Below, in pieces: positions 31,290 through 42,479 of a stretch of DNA of 64,000 nucleotides. Source of the DNA: Sinotaia quadrata (taxonomy: Eukaryota; Mollusca; Gastropoda; Architaenioglossa; Viviparidae). Position 1 is the stretch's first letter. The number at the start of each line of letters is the position of its first letter. The notes under the pieces are model-generated. The model was not told the DNA's origin and did not search any database. It saw only the letters and a program-made list of their open reading frames with translations. The translations under genes and the position numbers were made by a program. The stretch spans positions 91,389,135 to 91,453,134 of the forward strand of contig CM054180.1 of the NCBI GenBank assembly GCA_028829895.1, read 5' to 3'.

Positions 31290-31605
31290 CTAATACATGT
31301 TAATTATCTATGACTGTCAATGAGTTTCATGTTAATTATCTTTGACTGTCAATTAGTTTCATGTTAATTATATATCTATGACTGTCAATGAGTTTCATGT
31401 TAATTATATATCTATGACTGTCAATTAGTTTCATGTTAATTATATATCAATGACTGTCAATTAGTTTCATTTTAATTATATATCTATGACTGTCAATGAG
31501 TTTCATGTTAATTATATATCTATGACTGTCAATGAGTTTCATGTTAATTATCTATGACTGTCAATGAGTTTCATGTTAATTATCTATGACTGTCAATGAC
31601 TTTAT
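31290..31605. repeat. minisatellite of 32-38 bp
   Basis: About nine units of TCATGTTAATTATCTATGAC plus TGTCAATGAGTT, some with an extra ATATAT. Confidence 0.88.
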
Positions 31606-31734
31606 ATTTCAAGTATCATTGTTTTAAATGCAACGTTTAAACATATGTCTTGATTATTTAAATACTGTATGCTTTACATCTTTTATTTTTCGATTTTTAT
31701 ATGCGTTTTCAACCGTGTTCAGAATTACTGTCGA

Positions 31735-31950
31735 TTTTCCTGTCTTGTCTTCTTCCCTGATATATATCTTTAATTCCTAACTGTTAATATTCTCACCGTT
31801 ATATCTTGTCTTCTTCCCTGATATATATCTTTAATTCCTGACTGTTAAATGCTTTTATTCTCACCGTTATATCTTGTCTTCTTCCCTGATATATATCTTT
31901 AATTCCTGACTGTTAAATGCTTTTATTCTCACCGTTATATCTTGTATTCT
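31735..31950. repeat. 68-bp minisatellite
   Basis: About three and a half units of TCTTGTCTTCTTCCCTGATA plus TATATCTTTAATTCCTGACT and TTCTCACCGTTATA. Confidence 0.88.
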
Positions 31951-32340
31951 TCGCTGCTATTGGTATTTTTCCTCAAAGTTTTATTTCTTAATTTTCTTAC
32001 ATTTTACCTATTTTATTCTTCAACGTTTTATTTCTTTATTTCCATAAAATTTTATATTGTATTCCTTGGGGTATTTTTTAATTTTTACTTTCTTACAATT
32101 TATGTTTTATATTTTTTTAATTCTTCAATGTTTTATGTTTATATATATTTTTTATTCTTCAGTGTTTTATTTTTTTTTATATATATATATTTTCCTCACT
32201 GCTTTACATATTTACTTTGTGTTAATTCTGTTTTGTTTTAATTTCTTATCCTTTATATGTATTTAATTCCTTATTGTTTAATGTATCTTTTATTCCATTT
32301 CCCCGTTAATAATTCGTCCGCATTTAATTTTTCTCTGCCT
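31950..32340. other. T-rich noncoding stretch
   Basis: Strongly T-rich with TTTTATTCTTCAATGTTTTA-like words. Phe/Leu/Tyr-rich frames of up to 99 codons are a composition effect. Confidence 0.55.
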
Positions 32341-32344
32341 CGTA

Positions 32345-32525
32345 CTGTGGTTGTATAAAGCAATTTATATTTCTCTCTGTTTTGGTTTAAATGTGTTAAT
32401 TAGACATTCTGTGCTTGTATAAAGCAATTTATATTTCTCTCTGTTTTGTGTTAATTAGACATTCTGTGCTTGTATAAAGCAATTTATATTTCTCTCTGTT
32501 TTGTGTTAATTAGACATTCTTTCTT
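32345..32525. repeat. 55-bp minisatellite, three units
   Basis: Units of GACATTCTGTGCTTGTATAA plus AGCAATTTATATTTCTCTCT. Confidence 0.88.
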
Positions 32526-32634
32526 GTTATTCGATATTTGTAATTTCTCACTGCTTTACAAATATTTTAATCACAACAATTTTCATCACCGCCCTTATAA
32601 TCCCGTCATTTCAAGAAAGCCCCCTACGTTCTTT

Positions 32635-33078
32635 ATTTGTCATTGCTATTTGTCGCTATAAGTAACTTATTTCTCACTGTCATTGCTATTTGTCACTATA
32701 AGTAACTTATTTCTCACTGTCATTGCTATTTGTCGCTATAAGTAACTTATTTCTCACTGTCATTGCTATTTGTCGCTATAAGTAACTTATTTCTCACTGT
32801 CATTGCTATTTGTCACTATAAGTAACTTATTTCTCACTGTCATTGCTATTTGTCGCTATAAGTAACATTTCTCACTGTCATTGCTATTTGTCGCTATAAG
32901 TAACATTTCTCACTGTCATTGCTATTTGTCGCTATAAGTAACTTATTTCTCACTGTCATTGCTATTTGTCGCTATAAGTAACATTTCTCACTGTCATTGC
33001 TATTTGTCGCTATAAGTAACATTTCTCACTGTCATTGCTATTTGTCGCTATAAGTAACATTTCTCACTGTCATTGCTT
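32635..33078. repeat. 36/40-bp minisatellite
   Basis: About eleven units of TCACTGTCATTGCTATTTGT plus CGCTATAAGTAAC, with or without a TTAT insertion before TTTC. Confidence 0.92.
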
Positions 33079-33393
33079 TTCTTTCTCTTTAAATAATATA
33101 TATCTTTCTAAGGTTCATATTTTTAAAAAGAAATAAATATAGACGATTTAAAAGTCAACAACAAACAAATAGAGCTGTGTTTAATAAATCTTAAAATAAA
33201 TTGCAATTTTAGTTTGATTCTTTCAATCTTTATAAAACTATGAAATGTTTATATTAATGTTCCGTTTTAAGTTTTATATATCCACTGAAGTGTATTGTAA
33301 TCTTTCCAGTTTATATATGTATTTTGTAGGACTCGAACGAATAATAAATTTAGCAGTACATGTACTTAATAATTCTTGAAATTTAGACTAGGC

Positions 33394-33394
33394 T

Positions 33395-33472
<78 letters not shown>

Positions 33473-33586
33473 GTCTGTCTACCTATCTATCTCTCTATCT
33501 ATCTATCTGTCTACCTATCTATCTATCTGTATGTCTGTCTACCTTCCTATCTATCTATCTATTTGTCTGTCTGTCTACCTATCTAC

Positions 33587-33661
<75 letters not shown>
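33394..33661. repeat. (ATCT)n tetranucleotide microsatellite
   Basis: Two long pure ATCT blocks flank a variant middle with GTCT and ACCT units. A Tyr-Leu-Ser-Ile reading frame across it is not a gene. Confidence 0.95.
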
Positions 33662-33769
33662 ACATTTTTCTTCTTTCTCCCTACCTGTATAATTCTTAAT
33701 TCCTCAGTATAGGCCTATCAGTACTTGTTAGTTCCTACCTGTAGAATTAAGTGCTGGAAAATCTGTTCT

Positions 33770-34550
33770 TATACAGCGTGATCACTCGGCTGAGCTTGGT
33801 GCACCAGGAAGTGATCGGTGGAGAGAGAGAAATCTCAGTTGTTTAATTAACTTTCTTCCTTTATACGTCCCGCGTTTATCATTCCGATATTTCAACGAGT
33901 TGTTTATTTAAATCAAAGGGTCTGATAAGCCTGTGTAGTTAATCTAACTTTGCATCGTGTGTTCGCTATTGTCACTGATTGCTTACTCCCATTTATTTTG
34001 TCGACGTCAATTCAATTGTAGCCCCGCCTTTCGAATCAATTTATGAGCGAATTGCTGTTCTCTCTTTCCTAACTTAGAACATCAAAGGAGCTAATTAGTT
34101 TTGTCACGCCTCTCGGTGAACAGGCAAGCTTTCCGCCGACTACTCGCTCGCTGAGGTATGACCTATAGGGAGGTGTCTCTCGTAAAGATAAATGTGTTGC
34201 TCTTCACTGACTAGGCACTAAACCAAATGAAGTAAAATGGAAGACACATCCGTGTACATTTTGTTTGCCAACACCGAGTGCTAATTTGCACGCGCCCTGT
34301 CCGACGGCACGCGCCGGTATGGAAATGAACTGCATAGCGTTATCCGTTGTCCCAATGGGCAAGTACGGCGCGTGTCTTTGCTCAACGTGTGATGGGATGT
34401 TGTAAATGATAATCTCTTATCTGTATGCTCGCCTTTGGTCCAGTCACTACTACATTTGAATCAGTAACGTGACGCGTACCGTTTAGTATTTGTTTTTGAC
34501 TAAATATTGCACATTACACACAACACACTGAAGTAACCACTGACTGACAT
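33770..34550. promoter_or_regulatory. array-free complex island, candidate enhancer or promoter
   Basis: About 780 bp without tandem repeats, of more balanced composition than its surroundings, about 8 kb upstream of the first candidate eyg exon. It has no convincing open frame. Visible words include two CAAAG-type TCF/LEF-like sites (AAATCAAAGGG at 33912, CATCAAAGGAG near 34082), an ATTGTC SOX-like site at 33968, an octamer-like ATTTGCAC at 34272 and several GC-rich palindromic words (GGCACGCGCCGG). Function is inferred only from composition and position. Confidence 0.35.
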
Positions 34551-34899
34551 ACTGCATTTGTTTATTCATTTCCTGACGAAAGTGAACATTTTCCATTTAA
34601 ATAAATACATAAATTGTATTATTAACCAAGTAGGTTGAGATGAGATCGCAAAATTAGAGTGATATTGTATCCCCCCAACCACCCACCAAATTAGTAACTT
34701 CAGTTTATTTATTTGTTCTAATAACTCTATACTCGCAATTGTATCTGTACAATGTAGAATCTATGGATTTTGAGGCGTGCGAGGAACAAACTGTTAAAAC
34801 TACTCACTTCTGGTAAACAGAAAAACAACATAGCCTATGAACATTCTGAATCAGAGACCCATTTCGGTTTTCTGAAGTGTTTTGACGATTATAGTCATT

Positions 34900-35335
34900 A
34901 AGTATGATACTGTTTGTTTTGAGGAAGATACTTAAATATGACCTGGTATCTCTTGACTATCTAGATAATTAAATACATCAATGTAGGTTTTGACAATCTA
35001 GAATTTGCTAGATAATTAAAAACAATACTGTTTGTAGGTTTTGTCGATCTAGATAATTAAATATGATACAGTTTGACGTAGATTATTAACTATGTATGTC
35101 TTCAGGATCTAGAATCCTTAATAATTGAAACAACAATGTGTGCTTTTATGATCTAGATCAGTAGATATTAAAGAGTTCTTGTGTGATGACATCTAGATAA
35201 GGAAGTGTGTACCTATCTAGGTAATTATATTTGACACTGTATGTTCCGGCGTAGATCATTAAATGTGATATTGTGTGTACGTTCTGACGACCTAACCATT
35301 AAGTGTGGACTTTGTGTGTATGTTCTTGTGCAAAA
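34900..35335. repeat. degenerate repeat with GATCTAGATAATTAAA core
   Basis: About ten diverged units of 35-45 bp share CTAGATAATTAAATA and TGTTTGTAGGTTTTG-like words. Confidence 0.65.
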
Positions 35336-35349
35336 GCAATTTTTGTAAA

Positions 35350-35424
35350 GTTAAACCTAAGCGGTATTACCACGATGGCTTTGAGCACCAACTTAAAAAA
35401 GTTCAGGAAAGTATTAGGTTTAAC
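35350..35424. repeat. 75-bp inverted repeat (11-bp perfect arms)
   Basis: GTTAAACCTAA at 35350-35360 pairs with TTAGGTTTAAC at 35414-35424 around a 53-base spacer. It is followed by GGGACCGAACTCGCG. Confidence 0.6.
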
Positions 35425-35837
35425 AGGGACCGAACTCGCGTTCTTAAGGGATGAGGGAGAGAGTGTGTGATTGGGTGGTTTATACGATTTAAAATCCCTA
35501 ATTTATCTAATTTCCACCCTTATGGGTCTTCGTCAATTACAGTTGGAGAAAACTTGGTCAAATCTCAGAGACAATACTGGATAAATACTTTACTCTATCA
35601 GTCCCCTAGTGTTACCAGTTCACAATTCCAAATGCTTCTTGCAAGTTTGAACATTTCTAGCCTGCGTATGTATTCTGGCCCTCACACGCTCCCTTTCCTT
35701 AGGGGAACACTTCCCAAGTTATGCTATAGACTGAATTAGTTATAAAATAAAATCTAGCCCCCACCTCTAATCATGCATATCTCTTTCCTTAATTAAAAAT
35801 ACAGAAGTGGAAGTGTAGACAAATTTATTCAATGCAA

Positions 35838-35968
35838 TGAATAGAAATAAAATAAGTAGTAATTTATATAAACAAAAAGAAGTAATCAGAAGGCAGGCAA
35901 TATGAAATAAAATAAGTAGTAATTTATATAAACAAAAAGAAGTAATCACAAGGCAGGCAATATGAAAT
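35838..35968. repeat. 60-bp direct duplication
   Basis: TGAAATAAAATAAGTAGTAA plus TTTATATAAACAAAAAGAAG occurs twice. Confidence 0.85.
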
Positions 35969-36562
35969 AAAAAACAGTGTCTCTTCAACCTAGGTTAGGG
36001 ATAAAAGAATCTATTATTAAATCTGGCTTACTATTTTCAATTAATTATATTTCCTGAAAAGTCTAAGACAAACACAGTGTGGCGGGAAAATGCAAATTAA
36101 TGCACTTAATTAATTAATTAAATTAATATTTAATTAATTCTTCATTTTTTGAAATTTAAAATTTAAAATTTGCGCCATTCAAATCTCAGTGTGATGAGTT
36201 TGAAACAAACAACTCTGACCTACTTCCAGAATAAAGGGGAGTTAAAGGTCACTGATTCTTACATAACTCATTTATTAATTTTAGCAAACAAGTTCGCCCT
36301 ACCTTTAGTGTTTGTGCAGTCAACCGTATGTATTCGGACAAAGCTTTAGGAACAACTCTGTTCTAGCCCGAAGGCTGATAAATTCTAGAATCTTCCAGAC
36401 GACCCCTAGAATCACATATAAGGGCAGATTCGAAATTGAACCCTCAAACTCCACTCCACTCAGACATCACCACGGCTCACTCACACAGACACACTCCAAT
36501 CACTCATCGCTTCGGACCACCGACGAACGCACTCCATCCATCGGACTGCCGGGAGGAGAGTC

Positions 36563-36967
36563 ATGTCAAAGCGCCACAACAGACAAGCCAGCACCAAGCC
36601 TCAGCCCTTTTCAGAGCTGGCAAAAACGCCACTACTGCTCACTCCACCAAGTGACATTTTACGTGATTCTGAGCCAGTCACAGAAGATGCGAACGGTCCT
36701 TTCTGTTTCACAAACGAGTGCATAGCCCAGCTGAGACAGATACTACAAAAGAGGCTTGAAGAGGTGCAAACATTAAGAAATACACAAGGAGAAGACTGGA
36801 CAAAATACTGCTGTGAAATCAGCATACCATCCGAAAATGGGGGCATACGAAAAGTTACCCCCTTCACCTTCACACTAGAAACTGAAAACGCTGAACTAAA
36901 AAATGCGTTTACTAATTTGCTGTTGACCCTCTTCCACACAAAAACGGAAGATGAACTTACCACATAA
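36563..36967 (+). CDS. hypothetical 134-residue ORF in the GC-rich element
   Basis: ATG at 36563 (context AGTCATGTCAAAG) opens 134 codons: a basic, Gln/Pro-rich start (SKRHNRQASTKPQPF), then a probable helix (ECIAQLRQILQKRLEEVQ), then a more globular end (VTPFTFTLETENAELKNAF). No family recognised. It could be an ORF1-type retroelement protein. The other frames are also partly open because of base bias, so coding status is not secure. Confidence 0.4.
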   Translation: MSKRHNRQASTKPQPFSELAKTPLLLTPPSDILRDSEPVTEDANGPFCFTNECIAQLRQILQKRLEEVQTLRNTQGEDWTKYCCEISIPSENGGIRKVTPFTFTLETENAELKNAFTNLLLTLFHTKTEDELTT

Positions 36968-37059
36968 TCTGGAAACTGCCGCCGACAACAAAAAAATGTT
37001 CTACACAGACAGACAAAGAAGAAACAAGACAGGATTTTACCCAAACCCCGACCACCACC

Positions 37060-37428
37060 GTGGAAAACAAAAAGACCCAAACTTCCACCACCACTTCAGG
37101 AAGCAGGGAGACACAAACTACGAATGACGTCGATGACAACAAACCAAATAAACACCAGGAAACAGACATGCAAAAAATGAAGACAGACAAAAAGGAAAGG
37201 AGCACTAAATCAGCTGACCCTCCTAAAGAAGACAGACAAATGGAACTTGCAGTGGCCATTGCCAAACTAACTAACTTACGAGTGGCTCCTGCACTCTCAC
37301 CACTACTAGAGACACGACCAAGGGTCGCTACAACAACCACAACTATCACGATGACAACAGACCAAAGCAACCACACAGAACAAAGCTGCAAAACAAAACG
37401 ACGGCGCCCACCACCAGGCATTAGATGA
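37060..37428 (+). CDS. hypothetical 122-residue low-complexity ORF in the GC-rich element
   Basis: Thr/Lys/Asp/Gln-rich with TETQTTNDVDDNKPNKH-like sequence, a possible short helix (MELAVAIAKL), and a basic end (KTKRRRPPPGIR) that could bind nucleic acid. It follows the 134-residue ORF by about 90 bp. It may be a second small ORF of the element or a composition artefact. Confidence 0.25.
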   Translation: MENKKTQTSTTTSGSRETQTTNDVDDNKPNKHQETDMQKMKTDKKERSTKSADPPKEDRQMELAVAIAKLTNLRVAPALSPLLETRPRVATTTTTITMTTDQSNHTEQSCKTKRRRPPPGIR

Positions 37429-37899
37429 CAACAACCACAGCACCAACAGGAGCTGCAACAACAACAATGCCACCACAACAGCCACCACTGACAACATCGA
37501 CAACAATGGCAAAGGCACAGTGAGCATCAATACATGCAGTGGGGTTTTTACAACCACCCCATTGCAGACATGATCCAACTCATACTAGACCATCTCTACT
37601 GGCCACCAACACACATCTATACCCATACCCTGCGGACGCCGGGGACAACATCAGAGCCAACAAAACAACAGCAACAACAACAGCGCCCAAAACACTAAGC
37701 AGAAAAGGGGGGGGGAATATCCCGGGTGCATATACACGCTGAGTACAGACTTGGTGTGTTTCTAGCCTGGGCTCTGTAAACACACACACACACACACACC
37801 ACCACCACAACAACAACAATGGCAACTTTGTCAATGGACCTCCGAACTGAAGCCTTCCTCCACCGCCCACACATGCTGACATGCAGCACAGTGATCAGC

Positions 37900-38295
37900 A
37901 CCAAGACACACACAGACTCACACATTACAACTACTCCACACACAACCATCCCCCGCCCTCTCCAGAAACAAGTGAGGAGAGGAAGTTTTCTCCAGAGGCC
38001 CTCCAAAGCTGAGAATACATCTGATAAAAGGCTTACTGCATCCTCTGGAGAAAAGTCAGCGAAAAAAAATTGAACCCTCATTCTCCACTGACCAGACATG
38101 CTGACAAGCAGCACAACACACAAGCAATCATCACCTACGACACGCACCGACACACACACACTACATCTACTCAACACACAACCATCCCCCGTCTTCTCCG
38201 GAAACAAGTGAGGAGAGGATCTCCAAAGCTGAGAATATCACTGATAAAAGGCTTACTGCATCCTCTGGAGAAAAGCCAGCGAAAAAAAAATTGAA
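37900..38295 (+). repeat. tandem unit of about 200 bp at the 3' end of the GC-rich element
   Basis: Two diverged copies share ACAACCATCCCCCG, GAAACAAGTGAGGAGAGGA, TGATAAAAGGCTTACTGCAT and CCTCTGGAGAAAAG, ending GCGAAAAAAAATTGAACCCT. Confidence 0.8.
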
Positions 38296-38299
38296 CCCT

Positions 38300-39325
38300 C
38301 ACTCTTGTTAAAATCATCGAGTCCCACGTGACGGCTTCATGGTTAGAGCTGAACAGAAAGGTATGTCCGAGATAGTGAATTGTCATTTAACTGATTTTTA
38401 ATATTTGCTTAAAATCTGTTTGAAGTATGTTTTTCCTTGTAAATATTTTTAACGAGTTTAAACTATGTCATTTTTATTCTCTTTTATGCAAAAAATCAGA
38501 TGAAAGAATTGTAAAAAGGAATTTTAAATGAAGAATCGAGAATAAAAGACAGATTATGAATATTTGAAACACAAGACTGATGCGCGCCATTACGTTTCTT
38601 CTGTCAACAGTTAGCAAGCCGTTCCATTCCATTTCATTTGTCTTCCACTCCATTTTTGCTTTGCTGAGATGCAAGATTCAAGTTCTACATGCAAGCAAGC
38701 CATTTGTTTCTGCTGATGTGCAAGCATTGATAAACTTCATCCCTTGCTGCCATTAAACTTCACTTATCTCGACATTGCTTATGTCGACATTCGTATGAGT
38801 CGACGGTTGAAGTTCGAAGTTTTCAAACAGCCCCAATAAGTTGTGAACTGGACGAGTAAAATGATTCATTTGACAATTTAATGGTGCATTTGACAACCTA
38901 ACAGCGCACTTGACGAGATAAAATGTTACCTGTAGCAAGATGATGCAGTTGACAAGTTAAAGAACCAATTTTGAATTGTGGCCCGAACCGTCAAGCATAC
39001 ATTATTAAGCCTTTATGTTAGCACACTGAATCCAAAAGAAAACTTTCCATGTTTCACAAGATAAAATTAAAATTATGGAACAATTTTATTTTTATCAAAC
39101 TTTCAAAAGCAAATAATTCAATTACCTATTTTAACTTTTCTGTACTTCGTGACACACTGTTTCTAATTACAAAATTAATCTTTAGCCTTGACTTTGATAA
39201 TAGGTAACAGTGAGTTTCTCTGCTAAGAAGTGCCCCTTGTGGTAGAGGATTTATATTATCTTTCTATTAAATACATTGCACTTTTTCTGCAGATTGGGTC
39301 ATTCAATAGGGCGAACTTTCCGCAT
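38300..39325. other. noncoding stretch
   Basis: No array, domain or convincing frame seen. Confidence 0.5.
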
Positions 39326-39333
39326 ACCCCACC

Positions 39334-39497
39334 CAGTGCCGTCTTAACGTTGGGCAGTTGCCCGCCCCCCCTCCCCATATGTTGACATAATTATGTTGTG
39401 ACTTACTGTCAATTTTTATTCCTTGAGTGACCGTATAGGTAAGGCCCCCAGTGTAGTACTTTGCCCGCGGGCCTATAATACTGTTAAGATGGCCTTG
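39334..39497. mobile_element. 164-bp MITE with hAT-like ends
   Basis: The left end is CAGTGCCGTCTTAAC; the right end, reverse-complemented, is CAAGGCCATCTTAAC (12 of 15 match). Flanks ACCCCACC (39326-39333) and ACCGCACC (39498-39505) match 7 of 8, consistent with an 8-bp target duplication. Interior GGGCAGTTGCCCGCC and TTGCCCGCGGGCC add palindromic structure. Noncoding; an 84-codon frame across it is fortuitous. Confidence 0.75.
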
Positions 39498-39931
39498 ACC
39501 GCACCCAATGCTAAATGTTATAAGTATATCCACGACTTTCCCGAACATATAGGTCAAGTAGCATGCGCATTGCCATACCTGTTATTAAAATAGATATTTG
39601 TGGCCAAAATCCGGCTAAATTGCTCACGCTACAAACTTAACTAGTCACTCGCATTTAATGTTGGTTTCTTAAGCTATAAATAGAAGAACTGGAACGCAAT
39701 TGCAGTTCGTGGACGGACATACAACTTGATAAAATTTTGTAAAAAACATTAAATCAATCTTGTTTTATCCAATCAAACGATGTGACTATCAATGTGATGA
39801 CCCTTCACTTTCTAACGAATGTCACTGGATACAGATTTCAGTAGATAGTTGCTATCTGCTTTGTAGCTGAAAAATCCCCCTCCCCCAAGTGTGCTGATAA
39901 ATATCCTGCCATTGGCAATCCTATACCAAAG

Positions 39932-41385
39932 TGTGGCGGAGTAAATTTGCTCTCCCTATTTTTAATTTCTGATTTATAAATAAGTTGTCAAACTGTCAGA
40001 ATGACACAACCTTCGGCACTCCTTCTGATGGTATTTTTGAAAATGTCTGAGTTGAAGTAAACGCTAGAGGCGAGAATGTGCTAGAATTTGCTGATATAAT
40101 GCAAACTAGTGAGTAGTTTTATTTATCCAATGGTTATGATTTACGAGAATGAGACCAGCCAATGGAATGAGATTAAAAAGTTTACCTACTGTAGAAAATT
40201 GTACTGTCTAATCACTTTGAATTTGAAGTGGCAAAGAAGAAGTCTAGTTTTGAAGTGTGGCCATTAGCTTGAAGGTGAATTAGCTGACTGGTTGAGAGAG
40301 AGTGTACTTAGAAATATTTCATGCATTTTCACTATTGATATACTTGTGTTTTATGTAGATGTGTACTATGTGAGTTGATTTTTATTTCTACAAGTGTTTG
40401 AACTAGGCTGCTCACATGTAGTTTGCTAGACTTGATATTGTTTTGATATGCTATACTTATTATGCTGTGCGCGCGTATCATGCTAATAAATACCATAGCA
40501 GGAAACTGTAAGTTGAGACTTGAATGTAAGAAAGAATGGAGTTATAAAGTGATAAACTGGAAATTTAGCTTTTGTTATCTGCTTATATTTTGCAGAGACA
40601 AGTAGCCCTTTTTGATGTTCATTTCACTTGTTTATTGAATCTACTGGTTCATTTGACCGGGAAGATGAAGGAATTATCTGCCACAGTGTGTGTAAGCATA
40701 AAGGAGTACACTACACTCTTTTGATGTATCAAAGTATGCTGAGTACATCGGGGAATTTCTGGTACAGGAAAGTTACTAGAATTACTGTAAGCATGTTCTG
40801 CTTGAAAGAACTGACATGGTGAAGATGGCACTCAAGATGGTTTTGAGAGTTAAGAGCAAGTCAGTGTTTTCAACATGTGTGGAGGAAGACACTTGTAACA
40901 TTGTTGCAAAAGCAAGTGAAAGACTTTTGAAGCAGCACTTAATCCAGGTTATATAAAAAATCTATTATCAATTATCTCTAACTCCATTTCTGTTCTCTGA
41001 TAAGACTATCCTGTGATTTGTATTGACTCTATTGTTTAATTGTATTTTTAAAGATATAGTCTGTATAAACATAAAATTATCCGAGTGTGGGGTTCAAGGA
41101 AATATTGATGTCAAGTAATCTATTTCATTGTATTTGTCATATTCATATTTGATTGTTGATTTAATAAATTTATTGGCCTTCTTATGCAAATTGATAACTT
41201 TATGTTGGAGAAGAAAGTGGGTGGATAAGAGCTCACTAAATATAGATTAAAGATGGATTTGTCTCCTTTAGTAAGAAGTTTTCCACTCGCAGAAACATTG
41301 CATGACCCTGTAAATGTTGTTTTATGTTGTGGGAAAGAGAAAATGTTTAACCCCCATATATCTAACAAGTGAGAGAGACAAGTGT
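39932..41385 (+). repeat. 5' LTR of copy 2
   Basis: It starts TGTGGCGGAGTAAATTTGC and aligns with 44813 onward throughout (for example GTAAGTTGAGACT, AATGTAAGAAAGAATGGAG, GATAACTTTATG(T/C)TGGAG). It ends around AGTGTTGTCTGCTG at 41381-41394. The exact 3' boundary is uncertain because no clean primer-binding site was recognised. Confidence 0.8.
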
Positions 41386-42450
41386 TGTCTGCTGTTGATT
41401 TATAAGTATTGATTGCATATTGTATTGATACATGGACCATAGTTTCCATTATTGATGTGTGGAGATTATATACTGTGTACATTACTTTTGCTTTTTAAGT
41501 AACTATGATTTAAAGTTTACTAGTTATTTGAGAGTGTGTGGATATTATATTGTTTACATTGATTGTACATTTTTAGTACCTAGATTTAAAAATTATCAGT
41601 TACTTGAGGGTGTGTGAGATGCTTTTGTAAAATCAGTCAGATAACTTTCAAGTCAGATAGATGTTACTTGACCATGGTAAAATTATTTTGCGATTTTGAA
41701 GAAAATAGAAAAAGATAGATAGAGGCAGGGAAGGAAGAAGCCAGTGACTTGGTTCTTTCGGGATGTGAAGCTACAGATGATGCTATAAACTATGTAAAAG
41801 AAAGAGAAGAACTAGAAATTAAAATGGACATGTGAAAGAGAGGAACAAGAAATAAAAAAGAAAGAAGTGATGAGAACATCTCTGAAAAATAGGTTAGAGA
41901 TACTGTCCTTAAAAATCAGGTTAGAAATGATAAAAGAATGTGTAGACAGAATGTGCTCTAAAGTTTCCATATTTTGCTAGAACAGGATTTGGGCATAATA
42001 AGAAAAGTATAGAGTGAGATAGAAACAGAATGTTTAAGTGTGAGTGAGTTAGCCATTAAAATGGAAGAAAAAGAATGAGAGGGAGAGGTTGGATAATTTA
42101 GAACTTGAAGAATTAGAATTAATTGTTGAGGGAAAAAAGTTTGAACTTTCGTGAAAGTATGCATGAAGGTATGCAAAGTGAACCAGGAATGGTCAGTGGC
42201 AAGTGTGAAGGGGATGAGCTGATGACATTGGCTGAAACTTTGTCATTGATGGGGCATCAATAGAAAGTCACACAGGACTCAGTAATGGCAGGGTAGATAA
42301 TGGTTTCTGACTGTCAGACTGTGGCTGAATCTGAGGGGGGAAAGGCCTTGCTCATAGCAGCACAAGTGACAGACAGTTCTCTTGAGAAATGCCAAGTTAG
42401 TCTAAGCTCTCAGGATCATTTGTGTCTAAATATTCTGGCAAGGCTATTGA
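41386..42450 (+). pseudogene. leader and gag-like remnant of copy 2
   Basis: 41390-41640 matches the leader of copy 3 (minus strand of about 57060-57240: CATAGTTTCCATTATTGATG-like). About 41690-42180 is Lys/Glu-rich (KEREELEIKM-like), suggesting a coiled coil, and matches the minus strand of 56690-56900. Stops are frequent. The protein is not functional. Confidence 0.55.
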
Positions 42451-42479
42451 GTTTCACCGGAAGGATGGTCTCTTGATTC

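Larger units (their letters stand above)
36420..38300 (+). mobile_element. unclassified GC-rich, A/C-biased dispersed element
   Basis: Composition changes abruptly: the plus strand is rich in C and A and poor in T, unlike the AT-rich surroundings. Its 37430-37790 part is matched by the minus strand of 53290-53770 (shared CTAGCCTGGGCTCTGTAA; a similar run of CATCTAC/CATCCCAACGGAC-like words). AAATTGAACCCTC occurs at 36433, 38070 and 38289, as if marking unit starts. A unit of about 200 bp is repeated near the 3' end. It resembles the 5' part of a non-LTR element (UTR plus small ORF), but no RT is present. Confidence 0.55.

Noticed and set aside
31942..32266. Phe/Tyr/Ile-rich ORFs resembling membrane proteins
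   Set aside because: Composition effect of a T-rich noncoding stretch; no conserved pattern.
33376..33699. Tyr-Leu-Ser-Ile repeat ORF
   Set aside because: Direct translation of an (ATCT)n microsatellite.
37306..38207. Long minus-strand Val/Cys/Leu-rich ORFs of 90-173 codons
   Set aside because: Antisense of the A/C-rich element; valine and cysteine runs come from GTT/GTG/TGT words.
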